Of a stretch of DNA of 10,759 bases, positions 1 through 5,909 are shown piece after piece. The notes beneath the pieces were generated by a model. The model was not told the origin of the DNA. It saw only the letters and a list, made by a program, of their open reading frames with translations, and did not search any database. The position numbers and the translations under genes were made by a program. Origin of the DNA: Pseudomonadota bacterium. GTDB taxonomy: Bacteria > Pseudomonadota > Alphaproteobacteria > Rhizobiales > Rhizobiaceae. Numbering within the stretch: the first letter of the stretch is position 1; each line of letters starts with the position of its first letter. The stretch is taken from NCBI GenBank assembly GCA_023416545.1, contig JAEZHO010000437.1, positions 1 through 10,759 of the forward strand, read 5' to 3'.

Positions 1-2
1 AC

Positions 3-1151
3 CTTGACCTCCTGCTGCAGGCTGTCGACGCGTTTCTCCATCGCCTCGATCTCGGCAAGCGGCGCGAGGTCATTATTGCGGAAGGCATTCTCGACGCGGA
101 TCAGCATGCGTTCGATCAGGTCGCCGACGCGCAGCGCCTCCCTCGTCGCGTTGGCGAGTGCCACGACGGGGGTCGCGAGGGCCTGCGCATCGAGGAATTT
201 CGGGCCGGTATCGGGATCTTCGGTCGACGGGATGAAACGCTTCAGCGTGTCGGAGATGAGGCCGGAGAAAGGCCAGGCGAGGAGCGCCAGAACGACGTTG
301 AAGGCGAGATGCGCATCGACCGGCAGCTTTTCGGGCGAAAGCGGCAGCGTCTCGAGAAGGTCCGCCGCGAAGGAGACGAGGGGCAGGGCGATGGCACAGC
401 CGATGGCGCGGACGACGAGGTTGCCGGTGGTGATGCGGCGGGCGGAGGCCGGGCCGGAAAGAGTGGCCAGCACCGGCGGAATGGCGCCACCCAGGTTTGC
501 GCCGAGGATCAGGACGATGACGAGCTCCGTCGACAGCGCTCCCGTGGAGGCGAGCGAAAGGACGAGGACGACGGCGGCAAGGCTGGAAGAGGAGATGACC
601 GCCAGGAACGCGGTGAGGACCAGCGCGACCGGCCATGCCCCGTCGAGCAGGCGCACGAAGGCTGCCAGCGCCGGCGATTCCCGCATGGGTTCGGTGGCCA
701 TCGACAGGAGATGAAGCGACAGCAGCATGAGGCCGATGCCGATCAGCGCAGTGCCGCCGCCCTTACGTGCGCCGGAGCCGCCCCGGGACATGACGACGCC
801 AGCGAGGATCAGCAGCGGCGACAGCCATTCTATCCCCGTCGCCACGATCCAGGCCGTGACGGCGGTGCCCACATTGGCGCCGAGCAGGACGATCTGCCCC
901 ATGCGCGGGCGGATGAGGTCGCGCTCGACGAAGGACGCGACGGTGAGGGCGGTCGCGGTCGAGCTCTGCAGCGCGACCGTGGCCACGAAGCCGGAAATGA
1001 AGGAGCGGAAGCCGCTCTGGGTGCCGGTGGCGAGACCGGTGCGCAGCCGCGTGCCGAATGCACGGGTGACGCCATCCTTCACCTGCGCGAGGCCGAAGAG
1101 CAGCAAGGCCACCGCGCCGAAGAGATTGATGATGACGATCGTCGATTCCAT
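3..1151 (-). CDS. Na/Pi cotransporter family protein, N-terminal 383 codons (partial, runs off left edge)
   Basis: This is a membrane protein of the Na+/phosphate symporter family (COG1283, NptA/YjbB-like), which moves phosphate across the inner membrane with sodium. The reading frame is open from ATG at 1151 to the window edge. It shows the internal duplication typical of the family: a QSST motif at residues 62-65 with GANVGT at 91-96, and a second copy with SSSS at 187-190 and GANLGG at 217-222. Hydrophobic segments fill residues 5-21, 52-74, 86-104, 111-121, 135-150, 173-202, 209-229, 245-262 and 282-300. After about residue 330 the sequence becomes charged and helical, as expected for the start of the C-terminal PhoU-like domain. 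Family members are usually about 540-560 residues, so roughly 160 residues are missing. GGAA lies 6 bases before the ATG; an in-frame TTG ten codons upstream has a poorer site. The glutamine usual in the second QSS motif is replaced by serine, so substrate use is less sure than family membership. Confidence 0.88.
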   Translation of the reverse strand, partial: MESTIVIINLFGAVALLLFGLAQVKDGVTRAFGTRLRTGLATGTQSGFRSFISGFVATVALQSSTATALTVASFVERDLIRPRMGQIVLLGANVGTAVTAWIVATGIEWLSPLLILAGVVMSRGGSGARKGGGTALIGIGLMLLSLHLLSMATEPMRESPALAAFVRLLDGAWPVALVLTAFLAVISSSSLAAVVLVLSLASTGALSTELVIVLILGANLGGAIPPVLATLSGPASARRITTGNLVVRAIGCAIALPLVSFAADLLETLPLSPEKLPVDAHLAFNVVLALLAWPFSGLISDTLKRFIPSTEDPDTGPKFLDAQALATPVVALANATREALRVGDLIERMLIRVENAFRNNDLAPLAEIEAMEKRVDSLQQEVK

Positions 1152-1240
1152 GCCGAATTCCGAAGTGCCCTTGGCGGACAAGGTAGTCCATTGCCGGCTA
1201 AAGAAAATATGCAGGATGACCGGTTAAGGAAGATGTTCCG

Positions 1241-1255
1241 GCGCAAGTTTTGCGC
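1241..1255 (-). other. Small hairpin downstream of trmL
   Basis: GCGCAA and TTGCGC form a perfect 6-bp stem with a 3-base loop. It lies 25 bases past the trmL stop codon on the minus strand and about 90 bases before the Na/Pi gene. No T-run follows on the minus strand (next bases CGGAACATC), so it is not a standard intrinsic terminator. It could be a weak RNA 3'-end structure, or nothing. Confidence 0.4.
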
Positions 1256-1279
1256 GAGGCCCGGTTTGAGGCCCGGTTT
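1256..1279. repeat. Perfect tandem duplication of a 12-bp unit just after trmL
   Basis: GAGGCCCGGTTT occurs twice back to back (1256-1267 and 1268-1279), directly abutting the trmL stop codon. On the coding (minus) strand each unit reads AAACCGGGCCTC, and the last sense codons of trmL contribute a further GGGCCT. The repeat is followed on the minus strand by the hairpin at 1241-1255. It looks like a small slippage duplication; no function is evident. Confidence 0.85.
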
Positions 1280-1741
1280 TCAGGCCCAGTCGGTCTGACG
1301 AAGCGCCTCTCCGGCGATCATCGCCGCCGACATGGCGACGTTGATCGACCGCTGGCCCTCGACCATCGGGATGAGGATGCGGGCGTCGGCGCTTTCGTGG
1401 ACGTGATCGGGCACTCCGGCGCTCTCGCGGCCGAAGAGGAGCACGTCGTCGGGACGGAAGCCGAAGTCCACATAGGGCAGGGCGGCCTTGGTGGAGGCGA
1501 GGACGAGCCGTCGCCCGGAGGACTGCCGCCAGTCCTCGAACGCCTGCCAGTTGACGTGCCGGGTGAGCGAGGCGCTGGCGAGATAGTCCATCCCGGCCCG
1601 CTTCAGGTTGCGGTCGGAGATGTCGAAGCCGGCCGGCTCGATGATGTGAACCTTCAGCCCGAGACAGGCCGAGAGCCGCAGGATGGTTCCCGTATTGCCG
1701 GGAATATCAGGCTGGTAGAGGGCGATGTGAAGGTCCGACAT
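1280..1741 (-). CDS. trmL: tRNA (cytidine(34)-2'-O)-methyltransferase TrmL
   Basis: This SPOUT-class RNA methyltransferase uses S-adenosylmethionine to 2'-O-methylate the wobble nucleotide (position 34) of leucine tRNAs with CAA and UAA anticodons, by homology to E. coli TrmL. At 153 residues it is close to the E. coli protein (about 157), and it is the minimal form without an extra RNA-binding domain. All three SPOUT motifs are visible: PGNTGT at 14-19, LLFGRESAGVP at 101-111 with the conserved GxES, and the knot-forming MVEGQRSINVAMSAAM at 126-141. The start is ATG at 1741; the upstream ribosome site is weak (GGG about 6-8 bases away). It lies 128 bp upstream of the Na/Pi gene on the same strand and is divergent from the ABC transporter genes across a 387-bp gap. 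The fold assignment is secure. The exact tRNA target is inferred from family membership. Confidence 0.93.
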   Translation of the reverse strand: MSDLHIALYQPDIPGNTGTILRLSACLGLKVHIIEPAGFDISDRNLKRAGMDYLASASLTRHVNWQAFEDWRQSSGRRLVLASTKAALPYVDFGFRPDDVLLFGRESAGVPDHVHESADARILIPMVEGQRSINVAMSAAMIAGEALRQTDWA

Positions 1742-1801
1742 GATCTGCCCATAGGCGATCGCTCATCCGCAGTCAAAGCCGGACGCTGCGGTGGAGCGCT
1801 G

Positions 1802-1815
1802 CCGCGGGCCCGCGG
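1802..1815. repeat. 14-bp perfect GC palindrome in the trmL upstream region
   Basis: CCGCGGGCCCGCGG is its own reverse complement and lies 61 bp upstream of the trmL start. An overlapping alternative pairing exists between CTGCCGC (1799-1805) and GCGGCAG (1819-1825). It could be an RNA stem in the trmL leader or an operator, but chance GC palindromes are not rare at this base composition. Confidence 0.5.
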
Positions 1816-1916
1816 AAGGCGGCAGTGATCGGTGGCGCGGTCGCTCGGGCGGGGCGATTGTCCCTTCCAAATTCCCGCAAACGGCGCTACAAGACCCCGT
1901 CTGCAACGCCAGCCCG

Positions 1917-1923
1917 AGGAGGG
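1917..1923 (+). promoter_or_regulatory. Strong ribosome binding site of the 18-codon leader ORF
   Basis: AGGAGGG lies 4 bases before the ATG at 1928 (5 bases from the AGGAGG core). This is the best Shine-Dalgarno match in the window, better than those of the annotated genes, and it is the main reason to take the short ORF seriously. Confidence 0.6.
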
Positions 1924-1927
1924 CCGC

Positions 1928-1984
1928 ATGGATATTGCCGTGAATACCCGCCTTCTGCCACGGGCAATCCGCTTTCCGGCCTAG
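1928..1984 (+). CDS. Putative 18-residue leader peptide upstream of the ABC exporter genes
   Basis: The short ORF encodes MDIAVNTRLLPRAIRFPA and stops at TAG (1982-1984). It is supported by AGGAGGG at optimal spacing and by its place, 144 bases before the start of the first ABC gene in the same direction. The C-rich, G-poor stretch begins at once after its stop, followed by a hairpin with a U-run at 2031-2051. That order (translated short ORF, unstructured C-rich RNA, main gene) is the known layout of leader-peptide attenuators, including Rho-dependent ones. The peptide has three arginines but no run of one amino acid, so a classical amino-acid attenuator is not indicated. It shows no signal sequence or domain. 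It could instead be a chance ORF or a remnant gene start. Confidence 0.4.
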   Translation: MDIAVNTRLLPRAIRFPA

Positions 1985-2030
1985 GCGTATCGCGGTCTTC
2001 CGCCTTCCTCTCCGCTCCTGATCTCCTCGC

Positions 2031-2051
2031 GGCCGTTCGCGGCCTCGTTTT
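2031..2051 (+). other. Hairpin with UUCG loop and short U-run in the ABC leader (possible attenuator)
   Basis: GGCCG and CGGCC (2031-2035, 2040-2044) pair around a TTCG loop, followed three bases later by TTTT at 2048-2051. The stem is only 5 bp and the T-run is offset, so it is a weak terminator at best. Its position between the short ORF and the ABC gene makes it worth noting. A second stem, GCCCG and CGGGC (2094-2098, 2102-2106), lies 11 bases before the ribosome site of that gene. Confidence 0.35.
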
Positions 2052-2117
2052 CCGTTTCCGCCCGTTCCGCTTCCCGCGCAAAACACGCCCGAAGCCCGGA
2101 TCGGGCCTGTCGTTTCT

Positions 2118-2122
2118 GGAGA
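2118..2122 (+). promoter_or_regulatory. Ribosome binding site that sets the start of ABC exporter 1
   Basis: GGAGA lies 6 bases before the ATG at 2129 but abuts the in-frame ATG at 2123. Spacing therefore favours 2129 as the true start, two codons inside the longest ORF. Confidence 0.7.
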
Positions 2123-2128
2123 ATGACG

Positions 2129-3982
2129 ATGTTTTCGTGGTTCGAACGTCGCGTCGACCCCTATCCGCAGGACCCGCCCGGCCTTCCGCCGAAGGGTCTC
2201 TTCGCCTTCTGCTGGTACTATACGAAGCCGACGGCGCCCTGGCTCCTGGTGCTCGGGATCTGCTCGATGGTGATCGCCATCGCGGAAGTCTTCCTCTACC
2301 AGTTCCTCGGCAACATCATCGACTGGCTGTCCGACGCCGACCGCGCCACCTTCCTGGAGCAGGAGGGCGGTCGGCTCTTCTGGATGGGTTTCGTGCTGCT
2401 GGTGGTCCTGCCGCTCGCCGGCGCCCTGCACACGATGACGATGCACCAGGTTCTGGCGGGCAACTTCCCGATGATCGCCCGCTGGCAGATGCACCGCTTC
2501 CTGCTTCGCCACTCCATGACCTTCTTCGCCAACGAGTTCGCCGGCCGCGTCTCGACCAAGGTCATGCAGACCTCGCTTGCGATCCGCGAGACGGTCATGA
2601 AGATCATCGACGTCTTCGTCTATGCGATCAGCTTCTTCGTCTCGATGCTGGCGCTGGTGATCGTCGTCGACTGGCGGCTGGTCGTACCCCTCGTGCTGTG
2701 GTTCGTCTTCTACAGCCTCATCCTGTGGCATTTCATCCCGAAGCTGCGGAAGCTTTCCAGCGAGCAGGCCGACGCGCGCTCGCTGATGACGGGCCGCATC
2801 GTCGACAGCTACACGAATATCGGCACGGTGAAGCTCTTCTCCCATGCAGGGCGGGAGGAAACCTATGCCCGCGAAGGCATGGACCAGTTCCTCGGCACCG
2901 TCCACCGGCAGATGCGGCAGATCTCGCTCCTCAACATCTGGGTCGACATCAACAATGCCGTGACGATCTTCGCGGTGGCGGCGGCAAGCATCGCCTTCTG
3001 GCTGACGGGCGAGGTGTCGGTCGGATCGGTCGCCGTCGCGGTCGGCCTTGCCATGCGCATCAACGGCATGTCGCAGTGGATCATGTGGGAAGTCTCGGCG
3101 CTCTTCGAGGCGGTCGGCACCGTCTATGACGGCATGTCGATGATGACGAAGCCGCACGAGGTGACGGACAAGCCGAACGCCCCGGAACTCCAGGCGAAGA
3201 AGGGCCATATCCGCTACGAGAACGTGCGTTTCCACTACGGCAAGAAGAACGGCGTGATCGACAACCTGAACCTCGACATCGCGGCGGGCGAGAAGGTCGG
3301 CCTGGTGGGACGTTCGGGCGCCGGCAAGACGACGCTGATGAACCTGCTGCTGCGCTTCTACGACCTCGAGGCCGGCCGGATCACGATCGACGGCCAGGAT
3401 ATCTCGCAGGTCTCGCAGGAGAGCCTGCGCTCGATGATCGGCGTCGTGACGCAGGATACCTCGCTCCTACACCGTTCGATCCGCGACAACATCGCCTACG
3501 GCAAGCCGGAGGCGACCGATGCCGAAATCATCGAGGCGGCAAAGCGCGCCAACGCCTGGGAGTTCATCCAGGGCCTGTCCGACATGCAGGGCAGGAGGGG
3601 ACTGGACGCCCATGTCGGCGAACGCGGCGTCAAGCTCTCCGGCGGACAGCGGCAGCGCATCGCGATCGCCCGCGTCTTCCTGAAGGATGCGCCCATCCTG
3701 ATCCTCGACGAGGCGACATCGGCGCTCGATTCGGAGGTCGAGGCGGCGATCCAGGAGAACCTCTTCGCGCTGATGCAGGGCAAGACGGTCATCGCGATCG
3801 CCCACCGGCTTTCGACGCTGACGGAGATGGACCGGCTGATCGTGCTCGACAAGGGCCGCATCGTCGAGATGGGAACGCATCAGGAGCTTGCAGCCTCGGG
3901 CGGGATCTATGCCGATCTCTGGAGCCGCCAGTCGGGAGGCTTTCTTGCGGAGCAGGAAGCCGAGGAGGCGGCGGCGGAATAG
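2129..3982 (+). CDS. ABC exporter half-transporter 1 (fused permease and ATPase)
   Basis: This inner-membrane ABC exporter subunit (COG1132 type) has 617 residues counted from ATG 2129, typical for a half-transporter. The transmembrane domain spans about residues 35-320, with hydrophobic helices near 37-60, 83-98, 160-200 and 270-300. The ATPase domain covers about 350-600. Its motifs are complete: Walker A GRSGAGKTT at 394-402, Q-loop in VVTQDTSLLH, signature LSGGQ at 503-507, Walker B ILILD ending at D527, catalytic E528, SALD D-loop, and H-loop histidine 559. It is followed after 49 bp by a close paralogue, so a heterodimer is likely, although homodimers are possible. The substrate cannot be read from the sequence; this family exports lipids, drugs, peptides and thiols. 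The N-terminus has a proline-rich cytosolic elbow (PYPQDPPGLPPKG) rather than a signal peptide. Expression may be controlled through the long leader upstream. Confidence 0.93.
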   Translation: MFSWFERRVDPYPQDPPGLPPKGLFAFCWYYTKPTAPWLLVLGICSMVIAIAEVFLYQFLGNIIDWLSDADRATFLEQEGGRLFWMGFVLLVVLPLAGALHTMTMHQVLAGNFPMIARWQMHRFLLRHSMTFFANEFAGRVSTKVMQTSLAIRETVMKIIDVFVYAISFFVSMLALVIVVDWRLVVPLVLWFVFYSLILWHFIPKLRKLSSEQADARSLMTGRIVDSYTNIGTVKLFSHAGREETYAREGMDQFLGTVHRQMRQISLLNIWVDINNAVTIFAVAAASIAFWLTGEVSVGSVAVAVGLAMRINGMSQWIMWEVSALFEAVGTVYDGMSMMTKPHEVTDKPNAPELQAKKGHIRYENVRFHYGKKNGVIDNLNLDIAAGEKVGLVGRSGAGKTTLMNLLLRFYDLEAGRITIDGQDISQVSQESLRSMIGVVTQDTSLLHRSIRDNIAYGKPEATDAEIIEAAKRANAWEFIQGLSDMQGRRGLDAHVGERGVKLSGGQRQRIAIARVFLKDAPILILDEATSALDSEVEAAIQENLFALMQGKTVIAIAHRLSTLTEMDRLIVLDKGRIVEMGTHQELAASGGIYADLWSRQSGGFLAEQEAEEAAAE

Positions 3983-3992
3983 GCGGCTCTCA

Positions 3993-4022
3993 CCCGCCCC
4001 GCGACTTTTCCTGCCGGGCGGG
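3993..4022 (+). other. GC hairpin overlapping the ribosome site of ABC exporter 2
   Basis: CCCGCCC (3993-3999) and GGGCGGG (4016-4022) form a perfect 7-bp GC stem around a 16-base pyrimidine-rich loop. The right arm runs into the G-run of the Shine-Dalgarno GGGGGAG (4020-4026). Folding would partly hide the ribosome site of the second gene, which could couple its translation to that of the first. Confidence 0.45.
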
Positions 4023-4031
4023 GGAGACTAT

Positions 4032-5903
4032 ATGGCGGCCATGATCACCTCCATCCTCCGCTATTTCGAGAACTGGATCCGGCCCTTCGAACGCCGGGAG
4101 GAGCTTGCGCCACCCTCCGGGCTCGTGGGTTTCATCTGGTTCTACGTCCGCCAGGCCAAGCTGCCGTTCCTCGCCATGCTCGTGCTCGGCGGCGCCGCGG
4201 CCGGCGTCGAGGCGGCGATGTTCTGGTTCGTCGGGCGCATCGTCGACATCCTCGCGGGGGTCGAGCGGTCGGGCGGCTGGTCCGGGCTGATGGCCGCGCA
4301 CGGCGGCGAACTGCTGCTGATGGTGGCGGTCATCGGTCTCGCACGCTTCGTCATCGCGGCGCTGACGGCGCTCGTCGATCAGCAGATCATCACGCCAGGC
4401 TTCTACAACCTCGTCCGCTGGCAGTCCTATGTCCACGTGTCGCGGCAGTCGCTTTCGTTCTTCCAGAACGACTTTTCCGGCCGGATCGTCACCAAGGTAT
4501 GGTCGGCGGGGCAGGCGACGGGCGACGTCCTGACGACGATGATGGAAAGCCTCTGGTTCGTGCTGATCTATTCGGTCTCGACACTGGTGCTGGTGGCGCA
4601 ACTGGACCTGAGGCTCGCCGCGGTCGTGCTCGCCTGGCTCGTCCTCTTCGGCTTCCTGGCGCGATATTTCATCCCGCGCATCCGGGAGAACGCGAAACTT
4701 TCGGCCGAGGCGGGATCGATGATCAGCGGGCGCATGGTCGATTCCTTCTCCAACATCCAGACGCTCCGCCTGTTCGGCAGCGACGAGGCCAACGACCGCT
4801 ACATGCGCTCCGGCTTCGAGAGCTTTCAGGCGACGATCCTGCGCTTTACGCGGCTCCTGACCGGCGTTCGGGCCTCCATGGCGCTGCTGTCGAGCACGAT
4901 GATCGTGATGACGGGGGCGCTCACCATCCACCTGTGGCTGGGGGGACTGATCAGTTCCGGAGCCGTGGCCTTCACCATGGCGCTGATCCTGCGCCTGAAC
5001 TTCCTTCTCGGCCGGCTGATGACGCAGCTGAACGGGGTGATGCGCAATCTGGGGACCATCCAGAATTCTGCCGAACTCATCTCACAGCCGACCGGCCTCG
5101 TCGACAGGCCGGACGCCGGGACGCTGACCGTCCGCGCGCCGGAGATCCGCTTCGAGCATGTCGGCTTCCACTACGGCAACGGCAGGGGCGTCATCAACGA
5201 CCTGTCGCTGACGGTCCGGCCGGGCGAGAAGCTCGGCATCGTCGGGCGGTCGGGAGCCGGAAAATCGACGCTGGTCAACCTGCTGCTGCGCTTCTACGAG
5301 GTCGACAAGGGCCGCATCCTGATCGATGGCCAGGATATCTCGCAGGTGACGCAGGAATCGCTGCGGGCGCAGATCGGCATGGTCACGCAGGATACGTCGC
5401 TGCTGCACCGGTCGATCCGAGACAATATCCTGTTCGGCAAGCCGGATGCGAGCGAGGAGCAACTGCGCGAGGCCGCCCGACGCGCCGAGGCCGACGGCTT
5501 CATCGCCGATCTGGAGGACCAGCGCGGCCGCAAGGGATATGACGCGCATGTGGGCGAGCGGGGCGTCAAGCTTTCCGGCGGCCAGCGACAGCGCATCGCA
5601 ATTGCCCGCGTCATGCTGAAGAACGCACCGATCCTGGTGCTCGACGAGGCGACCTCGGCGCTCGATTCCGAGGCGGAAGCCGCCATCCAGTCCAATCTCG
5701 AGCGGTTGATGCAGGGAAAGACCGTGCTCGCCATCGCCCACCGCCTTTCGACGATCGCCGCGCTCGACCGTCTGATCGTCATGGACGAGGGACGCATCGT
5801 CGAGCAGGGGACGCATGCCGAGCTCGTCGCGGCGAACGGCATCTATGCGGATCTGTGGGCGCGCCAGTCGGGCGGGTTCCTCGCCGCCGATGCGGCGCAG
5901 TAG
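4032..5903 (+). CDS. ABC exporter half-transporter 2 (fused permease and ATPase)
   Basis: This is the second half-exporter of the pair, 623 residues from ATG 4032. The start is set by GGGGGAG 5 bases upstream; the frame stays open back to 3888, but that would overlap the first gene and has no ribosome site. The transmembrane domain covers about residues 40-330 and the ATPase about 355-610. Motifs: Walker A GRSGAGKST at 405-413, Q-loop in MVTQDTSLLH, signature LSGGQ at 514-518, Walker B ILVLD ending at D538, catalytic E539, H-loop histidine 570. The nucleotide-binding domain closely matches that of the upstream gene, including GQDISQV, DTSLLHRSIRDNI and the C-terminal ARQSGGFLA (SRQSGGFLA upstream), so the pair arose by tandem duplication. 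Unlike many heterodimeric exporters, neither half has lost its catalytic glutamate or histidine. Its stop codon lies 6 bp from that of the convergent phosphatase-family gene. The substrate is unknown. Confidence 0.93.
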   Translation: MAAMITSILRYFENWIRPFERREELAPPSGLVGFIWFYVRQAKLPFLAMLVLGGAAAGVEAAMFWFVGRIVDILAGVERSGGWSGLMAAHGGELLLMVAVIGLARFVIAALTALVDQQIITPGFYNLVRWQSYVHVSRQSLSFFQNDFSGRIVTKVWSAGQATGDVLTTMMESLWFVLIYSVSTLVLVAQLDLRLAAVVLAWLVLFGFLARYFIPRIRENAKLSAEAGSMISGRMVDSFSNIQTLRLFGSDEANDRYMRSGFESFQATILRFTRLLTGVRASMALLSSTMIVMTGALTIHLWLGGLISSGAVAFTMALILRLNFLLGRLMTQLNGVMRNLGTIQNSAELISQPTGLVDRPDAGTLTVRAPEIRFEHVGFHYGNGRGVINDLSLTVRPGEKLGIVGRSGAGKSTLVNLLLRFYEVDKGRILIDGQDISQVTQESLRAQIGMVTQDTSLLHRSIRDNILFGKPDASEEQLREAARRAEADGFIADLEDQRGRKGYDAHVGERGVKLSGGQRQRIAIARVMLKNAPILVLDEATSALDSEAEAAIQSNLERLMQGKTVLAIAHRLSTIAALDRLIVMDEGRIVEQGTHAELVAANGIYADLWARQSGGFLAADAAQ

Positions 5904-5909
5904 CAGCCG

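Larger units (their letters stand above)
1742..2128. other. Divergent intergenic leader between trmL and the ABC exporter operon
   Basis: This 387-bp gap must hold promoters in both directions. On the trmL side there is a 14-bp perfect GC palindrome at 1802-1815. On the plus side a possible promoter is CTTCCA (1864-1869), 17 bases, CTACAA (1887-1892), only a partial match to the alphaproteobacterial CTTGAC/CTATAT pattern. It is followed by an 18-codon ORF (1928-1984) with a strong ribosome site. The next 100 bases (1991-2090) are C-rich and G-poor: 47 C, 21 G, 26 T, 6 A by my count. Two small hairpins follow, then the ribosome site of the first ABC gene. I see no tRNA and no long coding frame with convincing composition. 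Confidence 0.6.

Noticed and set aside
309..1298. Plus-strand open frame (329 codons) opposite the Na/Pi gene
   Set aside because: The minus-strand frame gives a clear membrane transporter with family motifs; the plus frame is charged low-complexity shadow sequence.
1928..1960. Start of the 18-codon ORF (MDIAVNTRLL) as the remnant of a glycosyltransferase-like gene
   Set aside because: The opening residues are reminiscent of some glycosyltransferase N-termini, but no frame downstream continues with recognisable sequence.
1763..3235. Long minus-strand open frame (490 codons) opposite the first ABC gene
   Set aside because: It is an antisense shadow of a well-supported exporter gene; the translation is dominated by His, Asp, Arg and Glu, typical of reversed GC-rich coding sequence.
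3888..4031. Longer start for ABC exporter 2, overlapping the end of exporter 1
   Set aside because: The extension has no ribosome site and is composed of arginine/proline-rich shadow sequence; GGGGGAG 5 bases before 4032 fixes the start.
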